From NCBI GenBank assembly GCA_021823045.1, contig JAKAPB010000063.1, forward strand, positions 1-8,033: a DNA stretch of 8,033 nt, read 5' to 3'. Below are positions 1-7,001 of this stretch, piece by piece. The notes beneath the pieces were generated by a model that made no database searches, had not been told where the DNA came from, and saw only the letters and a list, made by a program, of their open reading frames with translations. The position numbers and the translations under genes are program-made. This stretch comes from Actinomycetes bacterium (lineage in GTDB: Bacteria; Actinomycetota; Acidimicrobiia; Acidimicrobiales; Acidimicrobiaceae). Positions within the stretch are counted from its first letter, which is position 1; the number at the start of each line of letters is the position of its first letter.

Positions 1-1054
1 TTTGCTGCTCATGGGGCATATTAATATTTCAACCAGGGGATTTAGCTCGAATTCGGAGTTGTGACGGGCTTATAATGGCCGAGGGGGCTATATTGGTTAT
101 GATTCGATGAATGTCTGTAATCGAGAGGGGCTCGCCTGTCCGTAGTCGTTTGAATAACTAAAGACTTGCAGAGTCCCTCGCTATGTTCAACTAATGGTCA
201 CGGACAGTCGAACCCTACTAATTTCCGAAGAACCAGATTATTTCCTCTCGGGCCTGAATGACACTTTCAGCAGAGCAATGGGCCGATGTAGCTTATGGCT
301 TCATTCTCATGACTGAATACGTTCACAGTTGACTTTTTTAGGTTGTCAGCTGCCATATATTATTCCGAAAGTTCCGGTCGGTCGTTGTTAGAGCTGATTG
401 CAAATGGGTTTCGAGTCAATTGTCCAGTTCGGATTCTCGCTTAAATGTTAGAGAATTCGGCTTGTCGTCGAGGACTCTCGACCCCGATGCCGTTTCTTGG
501 TTTGCGGGATGGTCGGCCAAACACGTTGCCAGCAGCCGTAGCTGAGGTGGAGTGGCCGAGCTAGGTCTTGTTTGAACCCATAAATAAATGACTCTTGCAG
601 TGCCATTGCGTAGATAAAGTAATTGCGAAGAAAGATGAATAATGATAACCAAAATTCCCAGCCAGCCCGGATAATAAGGTGCATAAAGGTATGCGAATTC
701 ACGGGGGGAGGGTTACTAACACGTCATATAAGTTTCGATAATAAATGTCGCTAGCTAACAAGGCAGACTATTGGTGGAAGACGATAGTTAGCTGTGTTGG
801 GGGTATGTGTAGCGCTAATCAAAGGATCATGGTGTCTCTTTGAATTGGGTGTTAACTGCTCGATAGATCGCAATTGCCACTTGTCGCATATGGTCAATTG
901 CCGGGATATCGTATTAACTATCTTGATTTGTATCTCCAGCTTTCATTAGAAATACGATTCACGGCTGTTGTTTTACCCTGATGGTGATAATTGGAGGTTG
1001 GTATATTTATACACTCGCTCCAAGTATTTGAATTAATTGCGGCTACATATTTTC
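1..1054. other. long non-coding, AT-richer region upstream of the chemotaxis operon
   Basis: No convincing gene is visible in this kilobase. All six frames are broken by frequent stops. The two longest open frames (minus strand, 416-652 and 448-702, about 80 codons) overlap each other, have no clear ribosome binding site and match no family I recognise. Base composition is clearly lower in GC than in the downstream genes: the line 901-960 is about 35 % GC, while the cheA line 4081-4140 is about 50 %. Small dyads are present: an 8-bp inverted repeat at 136-143/200-207, a 6-bp stem with a 4-base loop at 467-482, and a 7-bp repeat at 753-759/787-793. The first 110 bases could hold the last codons of an upstream gene, but no frame is recognisable. 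It may be regulatory DNA, an unrecognised RNA or a decayed gene. Confidence 0.6.
467..482. other. short perfect hairpin GTCGAG-GACT-CTCGAC
   Basis: A 6-bp perfect inverted repeat with a 4-base loop lies in the non-coding upstream region. No T-run follows it on either strand, so it is not a typical intrinsic terminator. It may be chance or part of an unrecognised RNA. Confidence 0.3.
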
Positions 1055-1081
1055 TAAAGTGATTCTTAGAGGTGCCGTTAA
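1055..1081 (+). promoter_or_regulatory. sigma-28 (FliA/SigD/WhiG-type) promoter of the chemotaxis operon
   Basis: The sequence reads TAAA (1055-1058), then exactly 15 bases, then GCCGTTAA (1074-1081). The known consensus for the flagellar/motility sigma factor sigma-28 is TAAA-N15-GCCGATAA, so this differs at one base only, with perfect spacing. Transcription would begin around 1088-1092 and give a leader of about 40 bases before the receptor start at 1129. The location, directly before an mcp-cheA-cheW-cheB operon, is what the motility regulon would predict. I saw no other match of this quality in the window. Confidence 0.8.
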
Positions 1082-1115
1082 CTGTCTAGGTGTACGGGTA
1101 GTGCCGTGTCCAAAC

Positions 1116-1122
1116 AAGGAGG
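1116..1122 (+). promoter_or_regulatory. ribosome binding site AAGGAGG of the receptor gene; decides the start
   Basis: AAGGAGG lies 6 bases before the ATG at 1129 and only 3 bases before the in-frame GTG at 1126. The spacing favours ATG 1129 as the true start. This is the strongest Shine-Dalgarno match in the operon. Confidence 0.85.
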
Positions 1123-1128
1123 ATTGTG

Positions 1129-2511
1129 ATGACTATTGCGGCGACCAATGGGCGCTCTGGCAAGGCACAGGATGATGCCGACGCCATAGACGATGAGATG
1201 AGCGAGTCGGTAAGTGACGGTTCGGCTTCTGGGAGTACCAAAGTTTCGGCCCGAAAGTCGACGCAGTCTGTCTCGGATAAAGGCACCCCTGATGGTTTTA
1301 TTACCATCACCAATGATGAGTACATTGACTTGCGCGGGAAGCTCGACGCAATTTCCAAGTCACAAGCGATGATCGAGTTCAAGCTCGACGGGACGATAGT
1401 CACCGCCAACGACAATTTTCTTACCACGCTGGGATACGGCCTCGATGAGATCAAGGGACGGCACCACAGGATGTTTGTGGAGCCAGCCTACGCTCGCTCG
1501 GCCGAGTATGAGCTGTTTTGGGAGACGCTGCGAAATGGTAATTTCCAGGCTGGTGAGTTCAAGCGTATCGGTAAAGGTGGCAGGGAAGTATGGATACACG
1601 GTGCATACAATCCAATTTTCGATGCCAACGGCAGACCTTTTAAAGTTGTAAAGTTTGCAACTGACCTAACCGCCCAGGTTCAACAGCGCATTCTTTTGCA
1701 GGAGGGCGTAAAAGACGTCATGTCCATCGCGGAAGGCGTAAATGAGGCAGCCTCCGAGATGGCGGCTCTAAGCGAGCAAATGGGCGCAAATTCGACCGAA
1801 ACCTCAGCGCAAGCCGAAGCGGTTAGCACCGCAGCTGAGCAGGTAAGTGCGAACTTGCAAACGGTATCCGCCGCTGCCGAGGAATTGGCAACGTCAATCG
1901 TTACAGTCGCCAATAATGCATCGGACGCAGCACGTGTTGCAGGTACCGCAGTTGAGGCCGCCGAATCCACCAGGCTTACCATGGACAGGCTTGGAACTTC
2001 CTCCCGCGAGATTTCGACGGTTATAAAGGTGATTACTTCGATTGCACAGCAGACAAACCTACTCGCATTGAACGCGACTATCGAAGCCGCTCGAGCTGGA
2101 GAGTCTGGCAAGGGATTTGCAGTTGTCGCTAATGAGGTGAAGGAGCTGGCGAAGCAGACCGCACAGGCGACCGAGGATATCGGACGTAGGATCGAAACCA
2201 CCCAGTCCGATACCGCTGAGGCTGTAAATGCAATCAATGAGATCGCTCATATCATCGATCAGATCAATGCCATCTCTGGGACGATCGCCGAAGCGGTCAA
2301 GGAGCAGCAGTCGACAACTGGGGCGATAGCGCAAAATATTTCCGAGGCAGCGGTTGGCTCTGGGGAGATAGCACGCAATATTACCGGCGTAGCGCAAGCT
2401 GCCGAGAGTACTTCGAAGGCCGTCTCTAAGAACCAGGAGCACACCATGGGACTTATCCAGGTTTCTTCTGAGCTTCACACCGTGGCGGAGAAGCTGAGGA
2501 GCGCTAGTTGA
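1129..2511 (+). CDS. soluble PAS-domain methyl-accepting chemotaxis protein
   Basis: A 460-residue chemoreceptor that would sense an intracellular cue and control CheA autophosphorylation through CheW. The first ~60 residues are acidic and rich in Ser, probably disordered. A PAS domain follows at about 68-185, of the type common in BdlA/Aer-like receptors, with [10 protein letters not shown] and [10 protein letters not shown] as landmarks. A long antiparallel coiled-coil signalling hairpin occupies about 190-460, with the conserved tip [20 protein letters not shown] at 305-324, followed by [15 protein letters not shown]. No hydrophobic segment long enough to cross the membrane is seen and there is no HAMP domain, so the protein is cytoplasmic. 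Two sites fit the methylation consensus: Glu-Gln at 237-238 (TAAEQVSA) and Glu-Glu at 251-252 (AAAEELAT), so CheB in the same operon has a plausible substrate. There is no CheR/CheB-tethering pentapeptide; the C-terminus reads VAEKLRSAS. The cofactor or ligand (haem, FAD or none) cannot be told from sequence. The family call is firm; the signal is unknown. Confidence 0.93.
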   Translation: MTIAATNGRSGKAQDDADAIDDEMSESVSDGSASGSTKVSARKSTQSVSDKGTPDGFITITNDEYIDLRGKLDAISKSQAMIEFKLDGTIVTANDNFLTTLGYGLDEIKGRHHRMFVEPAYARSAEYELFWETLRNGNFQAGEFKRIGKGGREVWIHGAYNPIFDANGRPFKVVKFATDLTAQVQQRILLQEGVKDVMSIAEGVNEAASEMAALSEQMGANSTETSAQAEAVSTAAEQVSANLQTVSAAAEELATSIVTVANNASDAARVAGTAVEAAESTRLTMDRLGTSSREISTVIKVITSIAQQTNLLALNATIEAARAGESGKGFAVVANEVKELAKQTAQATEDIGRRIETTQSDTAEAVNAINEIAHIIDQINAISGTIAEAVKEQQSTTGAIAQNISEAAVGSGEIARNITGVAQAAESTSKAVSKNQEHTMGLIQVSSELHTVAEKLRSAS

Positions 2512-2531
2512 GCCGCTCATTCGAGCATTCA

Positions 2532-2579
2532 AATCGCCCGAATGATTGGGTAGCCGCCCCTTCGGGCGATTCAGGCGGC
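2532..2579 (+). promoter_or_regulatory. competing stem-loops in the mcp-cheA intergenic leader
   Basis: A perfect 11-bp inverted repeat, AATCGCCCGAA (2532-2542) and TTCGGGCGATT (2561-2571), encloses an 18-base loop. Two other pairings share its bases and exclude it: a tight hairpin CGCCC-CTTC-GGGCG (2555-2568) and GCCGCC/GGCGGC (2553-2558 with 2574-2579). No T-run follows, so this is not a standard intrinsic terminator of the receptor gene. It could be a partial terminator, an attenuator, an RNA-processing or stability element that sets the receptor:CheA ratio, or a protein-binding dyad. The structure is seen directly; the role is inferred. Confidence 0.6.
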
Positions 2580-2605
2580 GCTTTGGATCGAGATAAGACA
2601 AACAT

Positions 2606-2609
2606 GGGG
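2606..2609 (+). promoter_or_regulatory. weak ribosome binding site (GGGG) of cheA; decides the start
   Basis: The run GGGG lies 8 bases before ATG 2618. The alternative in-frame GTG at 2609 overlaps this run and has no purine-rich motif of its own upstream (AAGACAAAC), so ATG 2618 is preferred. Confidence 0.5.
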
Positions 2610-2617
2610 TGCGAGCG

Positions 2618-5116
2618 ATGACCCAAGATGATGACCTTGCCGAAGTAATCGGCGAGTTTCTAGTAGAATCTGGCGAGGGCTTAGACGCCCTCGACCAGGC
2701 CTTTGTTGAGCTAGAGCATGATCCGACCGATGTGGGAAACCTGGCGTTCGTCTTTCGGACCATACATAGCATTAAAGGCGCCAGTGGCTTTTTGGGTTTC
2801 CAGAACCTAGAGAAGGTTACCCATTCAGCAGAGAACCTTCTCTCGCAGTTGCGAGACGCGACTTTGCTGCTCACGCCCGAGATTACCACCGTTTTACTCT
2901 TGGCGGTGGACGCGGTTAGGCAGATGCTGCTGAACATAGAGCAGAGTGGAAGCGATGGCGATGCGGACCACACTGAGTTAATTCGTTCAATGGAGTCACT
3001 TAGCCATAGGCCGCAGTCTACGACGGAGCCTGGGGTTCAAGTTCCTGGGCTGGACGGTCGCAAGCATGACGGTCCCACGGTTCATCTGCCCGAGAATGCA
3101 GAGGCAGAGGTTTCCCGGACTTCACAGGGAGCTACCCAGAAAGAGGGCGTCCCAGTCGTCCCCGATAATTCCAGCGATGAAGAGTTATCCGATGATGAGA
3201 GTAAGAGTGTTGGAGAGCTCCTCGTCGAAGCTGGAAGGGTAAAGCCGGAGGAAGTGCAACTCGCATTGGAGGCACAACTCGCTGGAGATCCCCGGCATGT
3301 TGGCGAGATACTCGTCGAAAGGGGGGTACTCGACTCTTCTGACGTCGTTGAAGCACTCAATACCCAGCGTAAAGAGGCCGGACCAACAGTAAACAACTCG
3401 ACGATTCGTATCGATGTAGCACTGATCGATCGGTTGATGAACCTTGTGGGGGAGCTCGTACTAGCGCGGAATCAGGTTTTGCAATTTACTGCGAATCAAC
3501 CAGATAGCGCTTTGGTCGAGACGACCCAAAGGCTCAACCTCATCACCACCGAACTCCAGGCCGGAGTGATGAAGACTCGCATGCAGCCGATAGGAAACGT
3601 GTGGTCGAAGTTTCCAAGGGTTGTCCGCGACCTAAGCCTATCGGTTGGCAAGAGGATAAGACTTCACATGGAGGGGGCCGAGACTGAGCTCGATAAGACG
3701 ATTATCGAAGCTGTCAAAGATCCCCTAACCCACCTGGTCCGAAATGCTATTGATCACGGCATCGAGTTGCCCGAGGCGAGAGCGGCTCTTGGCAAACCGA
3801 CAGAGGGTACGCTAAGCCTGAGGGCTTTTCACGAGGGCGGCCACGTAAATATTGAGATCAGCGATGATGGCTCTGGTATCGACGTGGAGAGGATCAAGGC
3901 TAAGGCCGTATCATCGGGTCTGATCTCAGCTGATCAAGCGGCGAAGCTTTCTGAAAGGGATGCATCGGCGCTTATCTTCCTTCCCGGTCTCACCACTGCA
4001 ACAGCGGTCACCAACATCTCTGGCCGAGGGGTCGGTATGGATGTTGTCAAGACCAACATCGAGAAGATCGGTGGGGTCATGGATATCCACACGGTCAAGG
4101 GAATCGGTACGACATTTCGGATCAAGATCCCACTTACGCTTGCCATCATCCCGGCCCTGATAGTCACCACCGCCGACAACCGCTATCTGATTCCCCAGGT
4201 AAATCTGGTCGAACTGGTGCGACTCGAGGCAGATCAGGTGCAATCCAGCATAGAAAAGATCCATAATTCCCCGGTGGTTCGCCTGAGGGATCGGCTCTTG
4301 CCGCTGGTCGACCTAGCTGATGTCCTCAAGACGCCAAAGAAGACCAAAGTCCTTCTGTCCGCGCAGGATGGAGAAGAAGAAGATTTCGATTCCAACCTCA
4401 AGCCGATCAATATCGTCGTATTGCAGGCAGATGACAACCAGTTCGGACTGATTGTCGACGAGGTCTTAGACACCGAGGAGATAGTTGTCAAACCGATGGG
4501 TCGGCAGATCAAGAATATTCCGGCCTTTGCAGGAGCGACAATAATGGGCGATGGACGTGTGGCGCTGATTATCGACGTGATGGGCCTGGCTCAGGAGTCC
4601 GGAGTAATAGCTCAGAGCAGGGACCGTTCCGCAGGGGAAGCCCATACGACGACCCTCGAGGAGATGGTAGCCACCCAGCCCATGCTCGTACTCGGAGTAG
4701 GCTCCGCTTCGAGGGCGGCTATTCCGTTGTCGGCAGTGGATCGCCTAGAAGAGTTCGCCAAGGATATCATCGAGACCACCGGCGGTAAGGACGTAGTTCA
4801 GTACAGGGGAAGCATTTTGCCACTGGCTTATGTATCTCAAATACTTAATCTTCCATCGAGCCGTGATGACGTTGATACCTTGGAGGTCGTAGTGCATACA
4901 AGCAATGGTTCGAGTGTAGGGATTGTCTGTGATTCGATAGTTGACATTATCGACGAGACCATCAACCTACAGGCAACGGATTCTAGGCCAGGGGTTACGG
5001 GGGTAGCCGTTATCGACGGTAGGGTTACCGACGTCCTAGACGTGGATTTCATTGCTGATTCGGTTAGATTAAGCGGACCATCCAGGTCCAGGTCCTACGC
5101 GGCGGTTGCATCATGA
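2618..5116 (+). CDS. cheA: chemotaxis sensor histidine kinase CheA with MshEN-like repeats and two CheW-like domains
   Basis: An 832-residue cytoplasmic kinase that autophosphorylates on a His and passes phosphate to CheY and CheB. Counted from ATG 2618, the domains are: an Hpt (P1) domain at about 5-125 with phosphorylatable His50 in TIHSIKGASG; a low-complexity acidic linker at about 130-195; two 24-residue repeats at 197-220 and 227-250 in place of a recognisable P2 docking domain; a dimerisation helix pair at about 262-330 (LMNLVGELVLARN); and a HATPase domain at about 335-505. The HATPase shows the N box (HLVRNAIDHGIE, within 368-383), D box (DDGSGI, 416-421), F box (IFLPGLTTA, 453-461) and G2 box (GRGVGMDVV, 469-477). 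A first CheW-like P5 domain follows at about 504-659 and a second at about 687-815. All kinase motifs look intact. The length exceeds the roughly 650 residues of E. coli CheA because of the extra CheW-like domain and repeats. The stop overlaps the cheW start (ATGA), implying translational coupling. The in-frame GTG at 2609 is a less likely start. Confidence 0.97.
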   Translation: MTQDDDLAEVIGEFLVESGEGLDALDQAFVELEHDPTDVGNLAFVFRTIHSIKGASGFLGFQNLEKVTHSAENLLSQLRDATLLLTPEITTVLLLAVDAVRQMLLNIEQSGSDGDADHTELIRSMESLSHRPQSTTEPGVQVPGLDGRKHDGPTVHLPENAEAEVSRTSQGATQKEGVPVVPDNSSDEELSDDESKSVGELLVEAGRVKPEEVQLALEAQLAGDPRHVGEILVERGVLDSSDVVEALNTQRKEAGPTVNNSTIRIDVALIDRLMNLVGELVLARNQVLQFTANQPDSALVETTQRLNLITTELQAGVMKTRMQPIGNVWSKFPRVVRDLSLSVGKRIRLHMEGAETELDKTIIEAVKDPLTHLVRNAIDHGIELPEARAALGKPTEGTLSLRAFHEGGHVNIEISDDGSGIDVERIKAKAVSSGLISADQAAKLSERDASALIFLPGLTTATAVTNISGRGVGMDVVKTNIEKIGGVMDIHTVKGIGTTFRIKIPLTLAIIPALIVTTADNRYLIPQVNLVELVRLEADQVQSSIEKIHNSPVVRLRDRLLPLVDLADVLKTPKKTKVLLSAQDGEEEDFDSNLKPINIVVLQADDNQFGLIVDEVLDTEEIVVKPMGRQIKNIPAFAGATIMGDGRVALIIDVMGLAQESGVIAQSRDRSAGEAHTTTLEEMVATQPMLVLGVGSASRAAIPLSAVDRLEEFAKDIIETTGGKDVVQYRGSILPLAYVSQILNLPSSRDDVDTLEVVVHTSNGSSVGIVCDSIVDIIDETINLQATDSRPGVTGVAVIDGRVTDVLDVDFIADSVRLSGPSRSRSYAAVAS
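3206..3367 (+). other. tandem MshEN/GspE-N-like repeats encoded inside cheA
   Basis: Two 24-residue repeats lie between Hpt and the dimerisation domain. The first (3206-3277) runs from SVGELLVEAG through VQLALEAQ, the second (3296-3367) from HVGEILVERG through VVEALNTQ. They are separated by six residues. Both fit the pattern xLGxx(hydrophobic)2xxGx(hydrophobic)xxxxLxxxLxxQ, allowing Val for Leu. Two such motifs with a five-residue spacer make up the c-di-GMP-binding MshEN domain of type II secretion ATPases. The leading Arg of that motif is Ser in the first repeat and His in the second, though an Arg directly precedes the second. Fold similarity is likely; c-di-GMP binding is only a hypothesis. 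Confidence 0.65.
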
Positions 5117-5562
5117 GTATTCCAACACAGAATCAATACTGCACCTTCTACGTTGCCGACCACCTCTTTGGGGTTGGTGTTGGCGAGATACAGGAGGTCA
5201 TCAGATATCAAGACGTCACCCATGTACCATTAGCGGCGCATTCCGTCGAGGGGTTGATAAATCTTCGTGGGCAGATCGTAACGGCGATAGACCTAAGGAG
5301 GCAACTAGCGCTCCCAGAACGTCCCGCCGACACGCTTCCTTTGAATGTTGTCGTGCGCACTGAAGATGGACCTGTTAGTCTTCTGGTTGACGAAATAGGT
5401 GATGTAGTCGATATCGACGAGTCGACCTGGGAGGCCACTCCACCTACGGTTGGAGGGCGGATTGGAGATCTGGTTCAAGGCGTGTATAAGTTGCAAAATG
5501 AACTCCTTTTAGTTTTGGCCACGGATCGGGCTGTTGATGTAGGTGCATCAGCGAGCATTTGA
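5113..5562 (+). CDS. cheW: chemotaxis coupling protein CheW
   Basis: A 149-residue single-domain adaptor that links the receptor hairpin tip to the CheW-like region of CheA in signalling arrays. It spans almost the whole protein as one CheW domain: the N-terminal strand QYCTFYVADHLFGVGVGEIQ (8-27), the family motif GLINLRGQIVTAIDLR (47-62), and a second half with VSLLVDEIGDVVDI (88-101), QGVYKLQNELLLVLATDR (122-139) closing the domain. Length is normal for the family (about 140-170). The ATG overlaps the cheA TGA by four bases (ATGA), and the only upstream purine motif is a weak GGCGG at 5101-5105, so translation probably depends on coupling to cheA. The 3' end abuts cheB. The asparagine-leucine-arginine-glycine motif that contacts receptors is intact, suggesting a working coupler. 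Confidence 0.95.
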   Translation: MSIPTQNQYCTFYVADHLFGVGVGEIQEVIRYQDVTHVPLAAHSVEGLINLRGQIVTAIDLRRQLALPERPADTLPLNVVVRTEDGPVSLLVDEIGDVVDIDESTWEATPPTVGGRIGDLVQGVYKLQNELLLVLATDRAVDVGASASI

Positions 5563-5570
5563 TCGACATA

Positions 5571-6785
5571 ATGGAGCAGCGATCCGACGTCGACGGCGTG
5601 CCGTCCAATCAGCCTGAAGAGATTGACGACAGGATAAGAGTTCTTGTTGTAGACGATACGGTGACTATTAGACGCCTTGTGTCCAACGCCCTAGATGCCG
5701 AGAAAGACATTGTGGTTGTGGGCACGGCGTCAAATGGTCGCTCCGCACTCTCTAAGATCGAGCAACTCAAGCCGGACGTAGTCACCCTCGATGTCGAAAT
5801 GCCAGATATGGATGGATTGCAGACCCTGGCTGCCCTGCGGGATGCCGGTAAGTCTGTGCCGGTGATTATGTTTTCGACCTTGACCGCTCGTGGCGCAAGG
5901 GCGACCATTGAAGCATTGGCACTGGGGGCGGCGGACTACACCACAAAACCGTCGAGTGGCAACATCACAGAGTCGATGATGTCAATAAGTGAAGACCTGG
6001 TTCCAAAGGTTCGTTCACTTGCAAGACGAAAGCCGGGCACTAGGCCACCTAGGCGCTTCGTTCCCGTAGCACCAACAGACGATCAAGATAAGGTCGAAGC
6101 CAAGCCGACATCTATATTTGAGCTTAGGAAGCGTCCAATTCAGCTGCGGCGCGCACCGATTGTTACCAATCCAGTCGATATCGTCGCAATTGGCGTCTCC
6201 ACCGGCGGGCCAAACGCTTTGTCGGTGATGTTGCCACTGCTACCAAAGAGCATCGAAGTACCGATAGTGATCGTCCAGCACATGCCGCCTATGTTCACTT
6301 CGCTGCTTGCTGAACGCCTGTCACCGCATTGCAATATTCCAGTTACTGAAGTGGACACACCTAGGCCACTCACGGGAGGGATGATCTATCTAGCACCCGG
6401 TGGACGACATATGGTGGTTGAGCGACGAGGCCTTACCAAGTGGCTCAACTTAAATGATGACCCACCTGAGAATTCATGCAGGCCGGCGGTGGATGTTCTG
6501 TTTCGCTCCGTAGCCCAGGAATTCGGACCGGGTGTACTCGGCGTTATCTTGACGGGTATGGGTCATGATGGGCTCGTTGGTTGCGAGTCGATCAGCCACG
6601 CTGGAGGGCGTGTGATAGTTCAGGACGAAGCCACTTCGGTCGTCTGGGGGATGCCCGGATCTGTTGCTAGTGCCGGATTTGCGGAAGCAATCTTGCCAAT
6701 CGAAGAGATTGCGGATGAAATAGCCAAGCGGTGCGCGTTCAGGTCCCCTCATCGGACCGCACGGGACAAGAGTCAGTTGACATAG
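5571..6785 (+). CDS. cheB: protein-glutamate methylesterase/deamidase CheB
   Basis: A 404-residue response regulator that removes receptor methyl esters and deamidates receptor glutamines when phosphorylated by CheA, giving adaptation. Counted from ATG 5571, a receiver domain covers about 20-145, with acidic Asp28-Asp29, phospho-acceptor Asp74 (TLDVEMPDMDG) and conserved Lys126 (YTTKPSSG). After a basic linker (about 146-200), the methylesterase domain covers about 203-390 with the expected triad Ser210 (IGVSTGGPNA), His237 (VIVQHMPPMF) and Asp333 (LTGMGHDGLVG). All key residues are present. The start is uncertain: an in-frame TTG at 5559 overlaps the cheW stop as TTGA and would add four residues, while ATG 5571 lies 8 bases past that stop. 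Neither has a good Shine-Dalgarno, so coupling to cheW is likely. The stop codon TAG (6783-6785) lies inside a 17-bp tandem duplication. No cheR accompanies it here. Confidence 0.96.
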   Translation: MEQRSDVDGVPSNQPEEIDDRIRVLVVDDTVTIRRLVSNALDAEKDIVVVGTASNGRSALSKIEQLKPDVVTLDVEMPDMDGLQTLAALRDAGKSVPVIMFSTLTARGARATIEALALGAADYTTKPSSGNITESMMSISEDLVPKVRSLARRKPGTRPPRRFVPVAPTDDQDKVEAKPTSIFELRKRPIQLRRAPIVTNPVDIVAIGVSTGGPNALSVMLPLLPKSIEVPIVIVQHMPPMFTSLLAERLSPHCNIPVTEVDTPRPLTGGMIYLAPGGRHMVVERRGLTKWLNLNDDPPENSCRPAVDVLFRSVAQEFGPGVLGVILTGMGHDGLVGCESISHAGGRVIVQDEATSVVWGMPGSVASAGFAEAILPIEEIADEIAKRCAFRSPHRTARDKSQLT

Positions 6786-6816
6786 TGGCCCCGTTGACAT
6801 AGTGGCCCCGTCGACA
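6776..6816 (+). repeat. 17-bp tandem duplication across the cheB stop codon
   Basis: GTTGACATAGTGGCCCC occurs twice head to tail (6776-6792 and 6793-6809), followed by a degenerate start of a third unit, GTCGACA (6810-6816). The first copy contains the cheB stop TAG. Because 17 is not a multiple of three, the second copy is out of frame, and it does not alter the protein. Each unit begins with TTGACA one base in, the sigma-70 -35 consensus, but no matching -10 hexamer lies 16-18 bases downstream. Replication slippage or a protein-binding repeat are both possible. Confidence 0.9.
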
Positions 6817-6843
6817 GGGATCGATGGATCAGACCGATTCCTG
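6815..6843 (+). terminator. stem-loop after cheB, possible operon terminator
   Basis: CAGGGATCG (6815-6823) can pair with CGATTCCTG (6835-6843): nine pairs, one of them G-U, with an 11-base loop, starting 30 bases after the cheB stop. There is no U-tract after it, so it would be an atypical terminator or a 3'-end stabiliser. The position at the end of the che operon supports the call; the missing T-run weakens it. Confidence 0.4.
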
Positions 6844-6960
6844 GTGCAGGCGTAGAGAATGCCGTCAAAGAAAAGGGCCATCGGATGTTTTTATTCCCGA
6901 TTCCAGCGCAGGTAAGTTTTCGGCGAGTAGCGCAGGTGGACTCACCATCGGGTCGATACA

Positions 6961-7001
6961 GAATGTTAACATTCGATAATAGCTATGAGCAGCAGCTATT
7001 A
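6961..7001. promoter_or_regulatory. adjacent perfect dyads, candidate operator for amtB
   Basis: GAATGTTAACATTC (6961-6974) is a 14-bp perfect palindrome. Two bases later, TAATAGCT (6977-6984) and AGCTATTA (6994-7001) form a perfect 8-bp inverted repeat around a 9-base spacer. They lie 100-140 bases before the amtB start and just before the TAAAAT hexamer. Ammonium transporter genes are usually nitrogen-controlled, so a dimeric regulator is a reasonable guess. The sites do not clearly match GlnR or AmtR consensus sequences as I know them. Confidence 0.5.

Noticed and set aside
305..339. Possible intrinsic terminator ending in TTTTTT (334-339)
   Set aside because: Only a 4-bp ACTG/CAGT stem precedes the T-run, and no upstream gene is evident.
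547..580. tRNA-like wording (GGAGTGGCCGAGC followed by GTTTGAACCC)
   Set aside because: The spacing between the D-arm-like and T-loop-like parts is far too short, and no acceptor or T-stem pairing can be drawn on either strand.
416..702. Two overlapping minus-strand open frames of about 80 codons
   Set aside because: No ribosome binding site, no recognisable family, and they overlap each other in different frames; most likely chance frames.
734..741. Second sigma-28-like -10 element TTCGATAA
   Set aside because: No TAAA lies 15 bases upstream; the same holds for the TTCGATAA at 6972-6979.
2059..2973. Long minus-strand open frame (304 codons) opposite the receptor and cheA
   Set aside because: It is the antisense shadow of two strongly conserved chemotaxis genes, and its translation has no recognisable domain.
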